From contig NZ_LZIJ01000094.1 in assembly GCF_001667115.1 (NCBI RefSeq), positions 1-34,287 of the forward strand: a stretch of DNA of 34,287 bases. Reading direction: 5' to 3'. Both the position numbers and the translations under genes were made by a program. Positions 1 to 10,600 of the stretch are shown one piece after another. Source of the DNA: Mycobacterium sp. 852002-51163_SCH5372311. GTDB taxonomy: Bacteria > Actinomycetota > Actinomycetes > Mycobacteriales > Mycobacteriaceae. The notes beneath the pieces were generated by a model, which worked only from the letters and a program-made list of their open reading frames with translations, was not told the origin of the DNA and did no database searches. Position 1 is the first letter of the stretch, and each line of letters opens with the position of its first letter.

Positions 1-1121
1 GGGGCGTCGCGGGGGCGCTGCAGCAGATTGTGGTGCGCATAGTCCCCGGTGAACCGCTTCTCCAAGAACGGATAAACCATCAGCAGGACGAAAACCAAAC
101 CCATGATCAACGCGACCCAGACGACCGCCGGCACCGTGTGGTGGCCGATATAGATTTCCCACGCCGGCCACAGGCGCATCAATCCTTCCGGCCACATCAT
201 GTAGAAGTCGGGTTGGGAGCCCGCCGAGACCTGGGATGGCTTGTAGGGGCCCAGGTTCCAGATCGGGTTGATCTGCAGCAGGCCGCCCATCAGGCCCAAA
301 ACACCGACGATGGTGGCGAAAAAGGCGCCGGATTTGACCGCGAACACCGGCATCACCCGCACGCCGACGACGTTGTGCTCGGTGCGTCCGGGGCCTGAGA
401 ACTGGGTGTGCTTCTGGAACCACACCAGTGCAAGATGCAATCCGATCAGTCCAAAAATGATCGCCGGCAACACCAGAACATGCAATGCATATAGGCGCGG
501 AATCAGCGTGGTGCCAGGGAAATCGCCGCCGAACAACGCCCAATGCAGCCAGGTCCCAATTACTGGCAGGCCCAGGGTGATCGCGGACAGCGCGGCACGC
601 AACCCAATGCCGGAGAGCAGGTCGTCGGGCAGCGAGTAGCCGAAGTAGCCCTCGAACATGGCCAGGATCAGCAGCAGTGATCCGACGACCCAGGTGGCCT
701 CGCGGGGTCGCCGGAACGCCCCGGTGAAGAAAACTCGGGCCAGGTGCACCATGATCGCCGCCGCGAACATCAGCGCCGCCCAGTGGTGGATCTGCCGTAC
801 GAACAGCCCGCCGCGGACTTCGAAGGAGATATTCAACGCTGACTCGTAGGCGCGCGACATCTCCACTCCGCGCAGCGGGCCGTACACGCCGTGATAGGTG
901 ACCTCCGTCATCGACGGGTCGAAGAACAGCGTCAGATACACCCCGGTGATCAGCAGCACGATGAAGCTGTATAGCGCGATCTCGCCCAACAAGAACGACC
1001 AATGCGTCGGGAACACCTTGTTGAGCTGCCTGCGCAACGCAGCCGACGGGTGATATCGGGCATCCAAGCCCTGCGCCTGTTGAGCTGCGATATCCGCCAG
1101 GTTGAGGCTCACGGCGATCAT
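1..1121 (-). CDS. qcrB: Cytochrome bc1 complex cytochrome b subunit, QcrB-like (partial, 3' end outside window)
   Basis: Reverse-strand translation from ATG at 1121 is open to the window edge (about 373 residues; the known M. tuberculosis protein is about 549). It is the membrane quinol-oxidising b-subunit of the respiratory bc1 complex. Visible family segments include [40 protein letters not shown] and MVHLAR (haem-ligand His region), [25 protein letters not shown], and the actinobacterial Qo-site motif PDFY in SQPDFYMMW. The N terminus is short and differs from the canonical MTB protein. The residue after PDFYMMW is Pro311, where MTB has Thr (about Thr313, the telacebec-resistance position). 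No qcrA/qcrC is visible upstream: acpS and fas are the neighbours, unlike the usual qcrCAB order, so this is probably a second, isolated copy. The start could also be the in-frame GTG at 1112. Confidence 0.93.
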   Translation of the reverse strand, partial: MIAVSLNLADIAAQQAQGLDARYHPSAALRRQLNKVFPTHWSFLLGEIALYSFIVLLITGVYLTLFFDPSMTEVTYHGVYGPLRGVEMSRAYESALNISFEVRGGLFVRQIHHWAALMFAAAIMVHLARVFFTGAFRRPREATWVVGSLLLILAMFEGYFGYSLPDDLLSGIGLRAALSAITLGLPVIGTWLHWALFGGDFPGTTLIPRLYALHVLVLPAIIFGLIGLHLALVWFQKHTQFSGPGRTEHNVVGVRVMPVFAVKSGAFFATIVGVLGLMGGLLQINPIWNLGPYKPSQVSAGSQPDFYMMWPEGLMRLWPAWEIYIGHHTVPAVVWVALIMGLVFVLLMVYPFLEKRFTGDYAHHNLLQRPRDA

Positions 1122-1160
1122 CCCCTCGAGCCGAATCCGCTCCAATGCGGCCCGGCTGTC

Positions 1161-1192
1161 TACTATCCTCTGTAGTACCACAGAGTGTAGTA
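1161..1192. promoter_or_regulatory. 32-bp dyad upstream of qcrB-like gene, candidate BlaI-type operator
   Basis: The sequence begins TACTA, ends TAGTA and has CTCTGT/ACAGAG arms around a GTAC centre, so nearly all of it is two-fold symmetric. It can also be read as two 7-3-7 half-site pairs: TACTATC-CTC-TGTAGTA (1161-1177) and TACCACA-GAG-TGTAGTA (1176-1192). TACTACA/TGTAGTA half-sites resemble those of BlaI/MecI-family repressors, and mycobacterial BlaI is known to control respiratory and ATP synthase genes. The site lies about 40 bp upstream of the qcrB start. The palindrome is seen directly; the BlaI assignment is inference. Confidence 0.55.
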
Positions 1193-1210
1193 ATGCGCTA
1201 GGCCCCGTTG

Positions 1211-1268
1211 CGAGCAGACGCAGAATCGCATCAAAATTACCGATTTTGTGCGATTCTGCGTCTGCTCG
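1211..1268 (-). terminator. Long hairpin after acpS
   Basis: A 20-bp perfect stem (CGAGCAGACGCAGAATCGCA and its complement) extends by CAAAAT/ATTTTG with a single bulged T, leaving a loop of about 5 nt. It begins 3 bp past the acpS stop codon and lies between acpS and the qcrB-like gene. There is no U-tract after it in the minus direction, as is common for mycobacterial terminators. The stem resembles a GCAGACGC...GCGTCTGC palindrome that I recall as dispersed in mycobacterial intergenic regions, which I could not check. Confidence 0.7.
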
Positions 1269-1270
1269 GC

Positions 1271-1663
1271 CTAGGAAGTCTCCAATATGGCCACGGCGGC
1301 CGCGGTGTCGCCTTCATGCGTCAGCGACACGTGAATGGTGACGTCGGCGAGATGTTTGGCGATCGCCCCGGTCAACCGCACCCGCGGCCGGCCCCACATG
1401 TCGGTGACGACTTCGATATCGCGGTGGATGTCCTCCGGCAACACGGGTCGCTGCGCGAACCGCGACCCGGACCAGGCCTTGATCACCGCTTCCTTCGCGG
1501 CCCACCGGGCCGCCAAATGGCGCGCCGCCGAGGAACTCTTGTCCGAGGCGTCGCGACGCTCACCGGGGGTGAACGTCGCCGAGAACACGGTTCCCGGCTG
1601 GTCGACCTGCTCGGCGAAATCGGGAATGGAGACGAGGTCGATCCCCACTCCGACAATGCCCAT
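1271..1663 (-). CDS. acpS: Holo-[acyl-carrier-protein] synthase AcpS
   Basis: This 130-residue 4'-phosphopantetheinyl transferase moves phosphopantetheine from CoA to the ACP domain of Fas. It begins [16 protein letters not shown] and contains the Mg-binding Asp in GIDLV, the conserved [11 protein letters not shown] helix with its Glu and Lys, and the C-terminal [15 protein letters not shown] segment. It is nearly identical in length and sequence to my recollection of M. tuberculosis AcpS (130 aa). A longer in-frame start at 1723 would overlap fas and add 20 residues absent from the family, so the ATG at 1663 is chosen. It starts 28 bp after the fas stop codon and is surely co-transcribed with it, coupling the modifying enzyme to its substrate. 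A long hairpin follows. Confidence 0.96.
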   Translation of the reverse strand: MGIVGVGIDLVSIPDFAEQVDQPGTVFSATFTPGERRDASDKSSSAARHLAARWAAKEAVIKAWSGSRFAQRPVLPEDIHRDIEVVTDMWGRPRVRLTGAIAKHLADVTIHVSLTHEGDTAAAVAILETS

Positions 1664-1691
1664 GGGTCGCCAGGTTAGTGGATGCCCGACC

Positions 1692-4600
1692 CTATCCAGA
1701 GACCTGGTAGGCGTCGTCGTCACCCAGCCGGGCAGCCGAGTTCAGCAGCATCGCGGCTTCCTGCCGCTTCTCCGGCGCGCCGTGTTCGAAGCGACGGTCC
1801 GGGGGCCGCTGGTACATCGGCTCACCGCCGGCGATGGCCGAAGCCAACCGGCGCTGGCCGGCCAACAGCCGGGCCTCCGCACGGCGCTGGTAGTCCGCGC
1901 GTTGATCCGCATTCAGCGCGGCGATGAAGGCCTGCGGGTGCACCAACGCAACCAGGCCGGACACGTGGCCGAACCCAAGACTGGTCAGCATGCCTGCTTT
2001 CAGCGGGAACTTGCCGCCGAGCCGCAGCGTGTCACGCACCCACACGAAGTGCCTGGAGCCGGCCAGCTCGTCGTCGACGCAGTCGAGGCTGCGGTTGGGC
2101 GGAATCACGCCGTCCCGCAACATCTGGCACAAGCCCATCGTCTGGAAGACGGCCGCACCACCCTTGGCGTGCCCGGTCAGGCTCTTCTGCGACACCACGA
2201 ACAGCGGCGCGCCCGCGGAACGGCCCATCGAGTCGGCCAGTCGCTCGTGCAACTCGGTCTCGTTGGGATCGTTGGCCAGTGTCGACGTGTCGTGCTTGGA
2301 GATCACCGCGATGTCGTCGGGTCCCACACCGAGTTTGGCCAGCGAGCGGGCCAGCGGTGAGTCCTTGCCCCCGCGACCGGCTCCCAGCGCCCCCAGCCCG
2401 GGGGCGGGGATCGACGTGTGCACCCCGTCGCCGAACGACTGTGCAAAGGCCACCACCGCGAGCACCGGCAACCCCATCTTCAGCGCCAGGTCGCCCCGCG
2501 CCAGCAGGATGGTGCCGCCGCCTTGGGCTTCCACGAAGCCCAGCCGCCGCCGGTCGTTGGGACGGGAGAACTTCGAGTCGGTGATGCCGCGGCCGCGCAT
2601 CATGCCGGTGTCGGCGGTGGCGGCCATGTCACCGAAGCCGATGATGCCTTCCAGCGTCAGGTCGTCGATGCCGCCGGTCACCACCATCTCGGCCTTGCCC
2701 AGCCGGATCTTGTCGACGCCCTCCTCGATGGAAACCGCGGCCGTCGCGCAGGCGGCGACCGGGTGGATCATCGCGCCGTAGCTGCCGATGTAGGACTGAA
2801 CCACATGCGCGGCAACGATATTCGGCAACACTTCCTGGAAGATGTCGTTCGGCTTGTTACGGCCCAGCAGGTTGCCGTGGTACATCGTCTGCATCGAGGT
2901 ACCGCCACCCATGCCGGTGCCCATGGTGTTGGCCACCAGACTCGGGTGCACATACCGCATCACCTCGGCCGGGCTGAACCCTGCGGTCAGGAACGCATCG
3001 ACGGTCGCAACGATGTTCCATACCGCCAGCCGGTCAATGGAACTCGCCATATCCGGGCTGACGCCCCACACCGTGGGGTCGAACCCGGTCGGAACCTGGG
3101 CACCGACGAGCCGCGACAGCTTGTTCTTGCGCGGCACCCGAATCTCGGTGCCAGCCTTACGGATAACCTGCCAGTCGCCGGAGTCGGGAATCGGCCGGAT
3201 GACCGTGTGCTCCGGATCGAAGTCGGCGAAGGCGCGGGCGTCGGCCTCCGACGAGACGACGAAGCTGAAGTCCTTGTCCAGGAACACCGAAACCAGCAGC
3301 GGGGAGCCGTCGTTGGGGTTGATCGAACCGTCGTCGACAAATTCGCGGATGCCGACTCTTTCGACGACGGCGTCGTGATAACGCTCGACCAGTTCGGCCT
3401 CGTCGACGAGTTCGCCGGATTGTGTGTCGTACCAACCCGGTTGGGGATCGTCTTCCCACCGGATCAGCCCGGTGGTCCAGGCCAGCTCCAGCACGCCGGC
3501 GGCGGAGAGTTCGTTGTCGACCTCCATCTCGAACCGGGTGCGCGACGAGCCGTACGGGCCGATCTCGGCGCCGCCGACGATCACCACCAGATCCGCCGGG
3601 TCGACGTCGAGGTCGTCCCATTCCGGAGGCGGTGCGGGTGTGAATCCCCGAGGCGGCGACGGCAGCGCGGCGATGGTGCCCTCGGCCGGCGTGTTCTCCG
3701 CGGCGGCCTCCGACGACATTTCCTCGCGCGCCTTAGCGGCCAGCTCGGCCATGTCGATGTCGGCTTCGCCCAACCCGCCGGTCAGGTCAGCCTTGATCGG
3801 CGAATTGGCAGCAGCGACCTTGGATTCCACGTCGCACAAGGCCAGCAGCAGCGCGGCCATTTCGTCGGTGGAGTACGTGGTGACACCGGCCTCCTCGACG
3901 GCGGAGACGATGGCGTCGTTTTGACCCATCAGCCCGGTTCCGCGGGTCCACCCGATCAGCGCGTGGGCCAGGCTTACCCTTGCCGCCCAGGAGGATTCGG
4001 CGTGCCAGCGGCTCACCAACGCGTCCAGCGCCGACTTGGCTTCGCCGTACGCCCCGTCCCCGCCGAACATTCCGCGGTTGGGTGAGCCGGGCAGCACCAC
4101 GTGCAGCCGCGACGCGATGTCGCGCTCGGCGCCGATCTTCGACAACCCGCCGATCAGCCGTTGCACCGCCCACAACAAAACCTTCATCTCCATCTCGGAG
4201 CGCGAACCGGCCTCGGAGAGGTCGCCGACGACGCGCGGCGCCGCGAACGGGAACAGCAGCGTCGGGGTCTGCGCGTCCTTGACGTGAATCGATTGCGGCC
4301 CAAGGCTTTCAGTCTGCTCATTGCCGACCCATTCGACCAGGGCGTCGATGTCGGAGTAGGAAGCCATGTTGGCCGCCACCACCCATAGCGCCGCGCCGTA
4401 ACGCGCGTGGTCGCGATACAGCGTGCGGTAGAACGACAAGCGCTCGTCGTCGAGCTTCGACGTGGTCGCCACGACGGTGGCGCCGCCGTCGAGTAGTTGT
4501 GCGACAACCGATGCGGCGATCGAACCCTTCGAAGCGCCGGTCACCACGGCGACTTCCTTGCTGTAGGGACCGGGGTCGGGGTTTTCGGCACCGGCGGCGA

Positions 4601-7600
4601 TCCGGCCGTACAGCGACGCGTGAATCTGACGCCCCGCGGCCAGCGACTTGCCCTGCCACCAGGTGGCCTGGATGGCGACGACGTGGCCGGCGCCCTCGAA
4701 CCGCTCGGACAGCCGCACCCAGTCGGCATCGATGTCACCCTCGTCGGTCAGCCACAGCTTCACCAAGTCTTCGCGAGCACTGGCCCACCGGTCGTCGAAG
4801 ACGACTGCCTTCTTGCCATCGAACACGGGTGCCACCAAACGCGGCCAGTCCGCGCCCAATTCGGCCGTGACGAGGTCGATCAGCTCGGCATCGGTGGCTG
4901 CCGGTGACGCACTGACCGGGTCGTCCAGACCCAGCTGGCCCAGCACGAGGCGGGCCGCCGATGCGAGCACTCCGTCGCGGCCGGTGATCTGATCGGTGAA
5001 CTCCGACAGCGCTGCCGCATCGATGGTCGCGTTGCCGCCACCACCGGCCGACGGCAACGCCACCGCGATGCCGCGCCGCGCCGCGACCGAAGTGACCGCG
5101 GCGTCGATGGCTTTGTCGACAGCCGCAGCGTCGGCCAGCGCGCCCTCGTGCAAGTGTCCAAGGGCACCGCCACGAACGCTGGTGCCCTCGCGGGTGCCGA
5201 GCGCGACCTCAACCGTGACGTGCTTGGCCCAGCCGTCGCCCAGCTCCCAGGTCTTGCCGACCCGCTCGGCGATGGCGCCGGGCCGCTTGCCCGAGGGTCC
5301 CAGGACCGTCCGCAGCTGATCGTTGATCGCGTCGGAAAGCACTGGGCCATAAGGCTTGTAGGTGCGCGCCAGTTTGGTCACCTGCGACCGCAGACCGGCC
5401 AGGTCGGACTCGGCGGCGCCGTCGATGGCACCCAGGTTCAACTCGGAGCCCAGGTCCACCAGGAGCTGATTTCGCCGCGACGAGGCACCGTCGGTGATGG
5501 ACTCGATGGAGTCCAGCTCCTCGATCTGGTCGATGCGCATCTTGGCCGACAGCGCGATGAGCGCCAGCGTCGCATCGGCCGCGTCGAACGAAATATCCTC
5601 GGGCCGTGCGGCGCCCGACGGAGCTGTCGGTGCCGGCGCCGCGACAGGTGCCGCCTCAGGCGCAGCCGACTCCGCGGCAGCGGCCGAATCACCCAAGTCC
5701 TCTTCGAACTCAGGCTCCGGATCGGTGTCGGTGGCGAACAGCACCGCGGCATCCCGTTCAGCGTTGAGTACTTCCACTGTGCTGTGGGCGTATTCGGGAA
5801 GTTTGAGGGTGTTGGTCGCCAACCCCGCCACGGTCGGCGCCGACTTCACGCCGATCTCGACGAAGCGCTCCACACCCAGGCCACCGGCGGCCTCCTCGAT
5901 GAACAGCAGATCCTGCGTCTCGATCCACCGCACCGGGCTAGCGAACTGCCACGCCAGCAGCTCGATCAAAACCACCCGCGCCATCTCCGCCGGGCGCTCG
6001 CGGCGCCAGGTGTCGTAGTCGGCGAGGATTTCGTCGAGAGGTTCGGCGGGAACGAGATCCCGTATCTCTTGGATGAAGTCGCGATCCAGGGTGAAGGGCC
6101 GCGGCACCAGGTTGGGAATGTAGCGCCCGATGATCAGGTCGGGATCTTTGTCGCGTGGCATCACCCGGTCCAGCGAGCGGCGGAATTCGGCCACACCGAC
6201 CCGCAACACCCGGGAGTGGAACGGCACGTCGATGCCCGGCACCAGGATGAACGAACGCTTGCCACCGGTCAGCTCGCGGCGCCTCTGCACCTCTTCCTCG
6301 AGCGCTTCCAGTCCGCGGACCGTACCGGCGATCGCGTACTGCGAGCCGCGCAGGTTGAAGTTCACGATCTCCAGGAATTCACCGGTGCGCTCGGCGATTT
6401 CGGCAACGAAGGCAGTGACCTCGGCATCGGGCAGGTCGATCTGCGACGGCCGGATGGCTGCCAGCCGGTAGTTGGAGCGGCCCAGTTCGTCGCGTGGCAC
6501 GATGTCGTGCATCTTCGACCCGCGGTGAAACACGGTCTCCAGCAAGGCTTCCAGCTCGTAGATCCCCGTCACGCAGGCCAGCGCAGTGTACTCGCCGACG
6601 GAGTGACCGCATGCAATGGCCCCTTCGACGAAGGCGCCCTGCTCGCGCATCTCGGCTACCTGTGCGGCCGCCACTGTCGCCATCGCGACCTGGGTGAACT
6701 GCGTCAGGTACAGCACGCCGTCGGGGTGGTGATAGTGCACACCGCTGGCAATGATGCTGGTTGGGTTGTCACGCACCACGTGCAGCACCGAGAAGCCGAG
6801 CGTGTCGCGGGTGAACTTGTCCGCCTTGTCCCATACCTTGCGAGCGGCCTTGGACCGGGCACGCACTTCCATGCCCATGCCCTTGTGCTGAATGCCCTGA
6901 CCGGGGAACGCGTAGACCGTCTTGGGAGCGGCAAGGCGTGCCGTCGCCGACATCACCAGGTCCGATCCGATTCTGGCGGCGACCTCTAAAACCTCGGCAC
7001 CCTGGTCGATTCCGACGCGATCGACCCGGAAGTCCACCTCGTCGTCCGGGCGAACCATGCCCAGGAAGCGCGCCGTCCAGCCGACCAGCCGGGCCGGCGG
7101 GCGGGCCTGTCCGTCGGTGGCGGTCACCGCGTGTTGCGCGGCGGCCGACAGCCACATGCCATGCACGATCGGCGATTCCAGGCCGGCCAGCAGCGCGGCC
7201 GCCCGGTCGGTGTGAATCGGGTTGTGGTCTCCGGAGACAACCGCGAACGGGCGCATGTCGGCCGGCGCGGTGAGCCTGACGTCGCGGCGACGACGACGCG
7301 GGGTGTCGGTCGCGTTTTCCGACACCGCGCCACCGGCCCGGACCGGGTCGGTCAGTTCGGCCGAACCGGTGCGGCCCAGGATTGCGAACCGCTCGTCGAG
7401 GGTGGCAATCACGGTGCCGTTGCCATCCGTAACGATCACCGAGACCGGTACGACGCGGCCCATGTCGGTGTCGACGGCGTTGGAAGCGGTTGCGGTGACG
7501 GTCAACTGAGCCGGGACGGTGGGCAGTTTGCCGACAACGTGAGCGGCATGATCCAGATGCACCAGGCTCAGCAGGCCCTCCACCACCGGGATCCCGGTGT

Positions 7601-10600
7601 CGGTGACGGCCGACCCGATCGCCGCGAAAACAGCCGGCCAGCAATGGCCGACCAGTGCGTCGGGCACCGTCGTGAGGCCGGGAGCCAACGGCTCGCCGAA
7701 GGTGGCGGTGACCCCGGTGTGGTCGGCGACCCGTTCGGGATCCCAATCCACCGCCAGGGTGGCCGTCCCGTCGTCGACCGACGGAAGAAATTCCGGGCCA
7801 TCCACACCGGCGGAGATCGCCAGTACCGAGCGCATGGCGGTGCTGGCGTCCTCGATGGACACCACCGGGACGCCGCCGTCAACGGTATTGGCGGGCAACC
7901 TGAACGGGATGTCGATCCAGGTACCCGACACCGGAACACTGAGCACCACTTCGTCATCGGAGTTCACCTGCAGCCGAGCGCCGGTGGAAGAGTGTGTGGC
8001 CCTTGGATTTCCAGGTTCGTCGTGCACCTGCCACTCGCTCGGCTCGGCGATGCGATGGGCCGGATTGGTCGCGATACGACCGGCCCAGAGCACGTCGGGC
8101 GCGTCGAGCACGACGGCCAGCGGCCCGCTCACGTCGGGGCGGCCCAGGCGGCGCGACGTGACGTCCTGCGGTTGTCCGTCCACGGCGAGCACCTCGTCGA
8201 TCGCGGCCTGCTCGAAGCGGTCCAGCAATTCGCCTACGGGTTCGTCCACCCGGGTGATACCCGCCACCGCCGCGGTGCCGGGGATGATGCACACCTGGTC
8301 GGCGTCGTAACGCGCGTCGTGCGCCTGCCACAGCGAGTCGCTGCGCCACCAACGGCGGACGTCCTTGTCGATGACCGGCACGAAGTTCACCGGCTTGCCC
8401 AGCGTCTTGCACAGCGTGACGAAGAACGGCACATCTGCCGGGTGCAGCTGCACGGTTTCGGCGTCCGGATAGTGCTGCAGCAGTATGTCAATGGCCTGCT
8501 CGGGATTCTCCAGCAGCGCCGCATCGCTGAAGACCGTTTCGATCGGACCGAAATCCTTTGGATGCAAACGAGCTTCGGCGCGTTGCAGCATCTGCTCGAA
8601 GCGGTCGCGCCAGGTGTCGGCCAGCCAGGGGCTGCCCGGTGATGCGGTGTCTGCTGTCGAATTGCCTTCGCCGATGGTCAGTTCGACGTATCGCCGCAGC
8701 CACTGCAGGTAGGTCATCTCGGCGACGTCACCGAAGTAGGGCTTGGCGGTGTTGGCCATTGCCGCGATGATCTCGTCGCGCCGCTCCGCAACGGCCTCCG
8801 CGTCACCGGCGACCTCGTCGAGCAGGCGGCCGCAACGCGACGCGGTGTTGTCGATCTCGTGGATGTCGGCGCCGAGCTGACTACGGCTGGAAGCCATGCC
8901 GCCTTGGGCTTTTCCGGCGCTGATCCATTGGTCGGTGCCTTTGGTCTCGACCAGCATCCGCTTGACCGAGGGCGACGTGGTGGATTCGAGGGTGGCCATG
9001 GCGGCGGTGCCGACGAGGATGCCGTCGATGGGCATCAGCGGGAAGCCGTGCGCCCGGGCCCAGCGTCCGGACAGGTATTCGGCGGCTCGCTCCGGGGTGC
9101 CGATACCGCCGCCGACGCAGACCGTGATGTTGGGCCGCGACCGCAACTCCGAGTAGGTGGCGAGCAGTAGGTCGTCGAGGTCTTCCCAAGAGTGGTGGCC
9201 GCCCGCGCGGCCGCCCTCGACGTGCATGATCACCGGTTTGGTGGGCACCTCGGTGGCGATGCGGATGACCGAGCGGATCTGCTCGATGGTGCCGGGCTTG
9301 AACACGACGTGGCTGATGCCGACGTCGTTGAGCTCGTCGATCAGCTCGACGGCTTCCTCCAGGTCCGGGATACCGGCGCTGATCACCAGTCCGTCGATGG
9401 CCGCGCCGGACTGGCGCGCTTTTTGCACCAACCGCTTGCCGCCGACCTGCAGCTTCCACAGATACGGGTCGAGGAACAGCGCGTTGAACTGATAGGTGCG
9501 GCCGGGCTCGAGGAGTCCGGACAATTCCTTGATGCGGTTTTCGAAGACTTCTTCGGTGACCTGCCCGCCGCCGGCCAGTTCGGCCCAGTGCCCGGCGTTG
9601 GCCGCGGCGGCGACGATCTTGGCGTCAACCGTGGTCGGGGTCATGCCCGCCAGCAGGATCGGCGAGCGACCGGTCAACCGGGTGAACTTGGTCGATAATT
9701 TGACGCGACCGTCGGGCAGCCGCACCACGGACGGGGCATAGCTCGACCAGGCGCGAGCCACCTCAGGCGTGGCGCCGACGGTGAACAGGTTTCGCTGACC
9801 ACCGCGGGTTGCCGCGGGGACAATGCCGACGCCGATGCCGCGGATCACCGGCGCGGTCAGACGGGTCAGGATGTCGCCGGGACCGAGGTCGAGGATCCAG
9901 CGCGCGCCGGCTTCATGCACGCGGGTGATGTCGTCGACCCAGTCGACCTTCTTCACCAGAATGGACTCGGCCAGTTCCCGCGCGAAGGCAACATCCAGGC
10001 CAACCTTTTCGGCCCAGCGCCCGACGATGTCTATACCGTCGGCCAGCCGTGGCGTGTGGAAGCCCACTTCCACCTGCACCGGATCGAAGACGGGTGCGAA
10101 GACGTCGCCGCCGCGAATCTTGTTTTTGCGCTCGGCTTCTTCTTTCTCGGAGATGTGCCGGCAGTAGAGCTCGAAGCGAGACAGCTGCTCGGGGGTGCCG
10201 GTGATGACCACCGAACGCCGGCCGTTGCGGATGGACAAGACCGGCGGCAGCACGGTGCGAACGTCTTGGGCGAACTCGTCGAGCAGCCGCTGGATGCGCG
10301 CCGGATCGGCGTTGGTGACCGAGACCATCGGCGGGCGGTCGCCGAGGATCGAGATTCCGCGGCGGCGAGCCACCAGCGTTCCGGCGGCGCCGAGCAGCTG
10401 GGCCAGGGCCAACAGCTCCACGTCGCGCGCTCCCCCGGCTTTGAGCGCCTCGACGGCAAGCACACCCTGCGAGTGTCCGGCCAGGGCGACCGGAGGAGTG
10501 GCAATGAGGTCCATGCCCTGGCGCGCAAGGGCGCGGATGGCAGCGATCTGGGTCAGCAGCACACCGGGCAACGACACCGCGGCCGAGGTCAGGTGCTTGC

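Noticed and set aside
2418..4085. 555-residue open frame on the + strand
   Set aside because: Antisense to the fas ketosynthase and ketoreductase region, no recognisable domain.
5148..6989. 613-residue open frame on the + strand
   Set aside because: Lies wholly antisense to fas; composition (Arg/Gly/Asp/His/Gln-rich) and lack of any family motif show a high-GC frame shadow.
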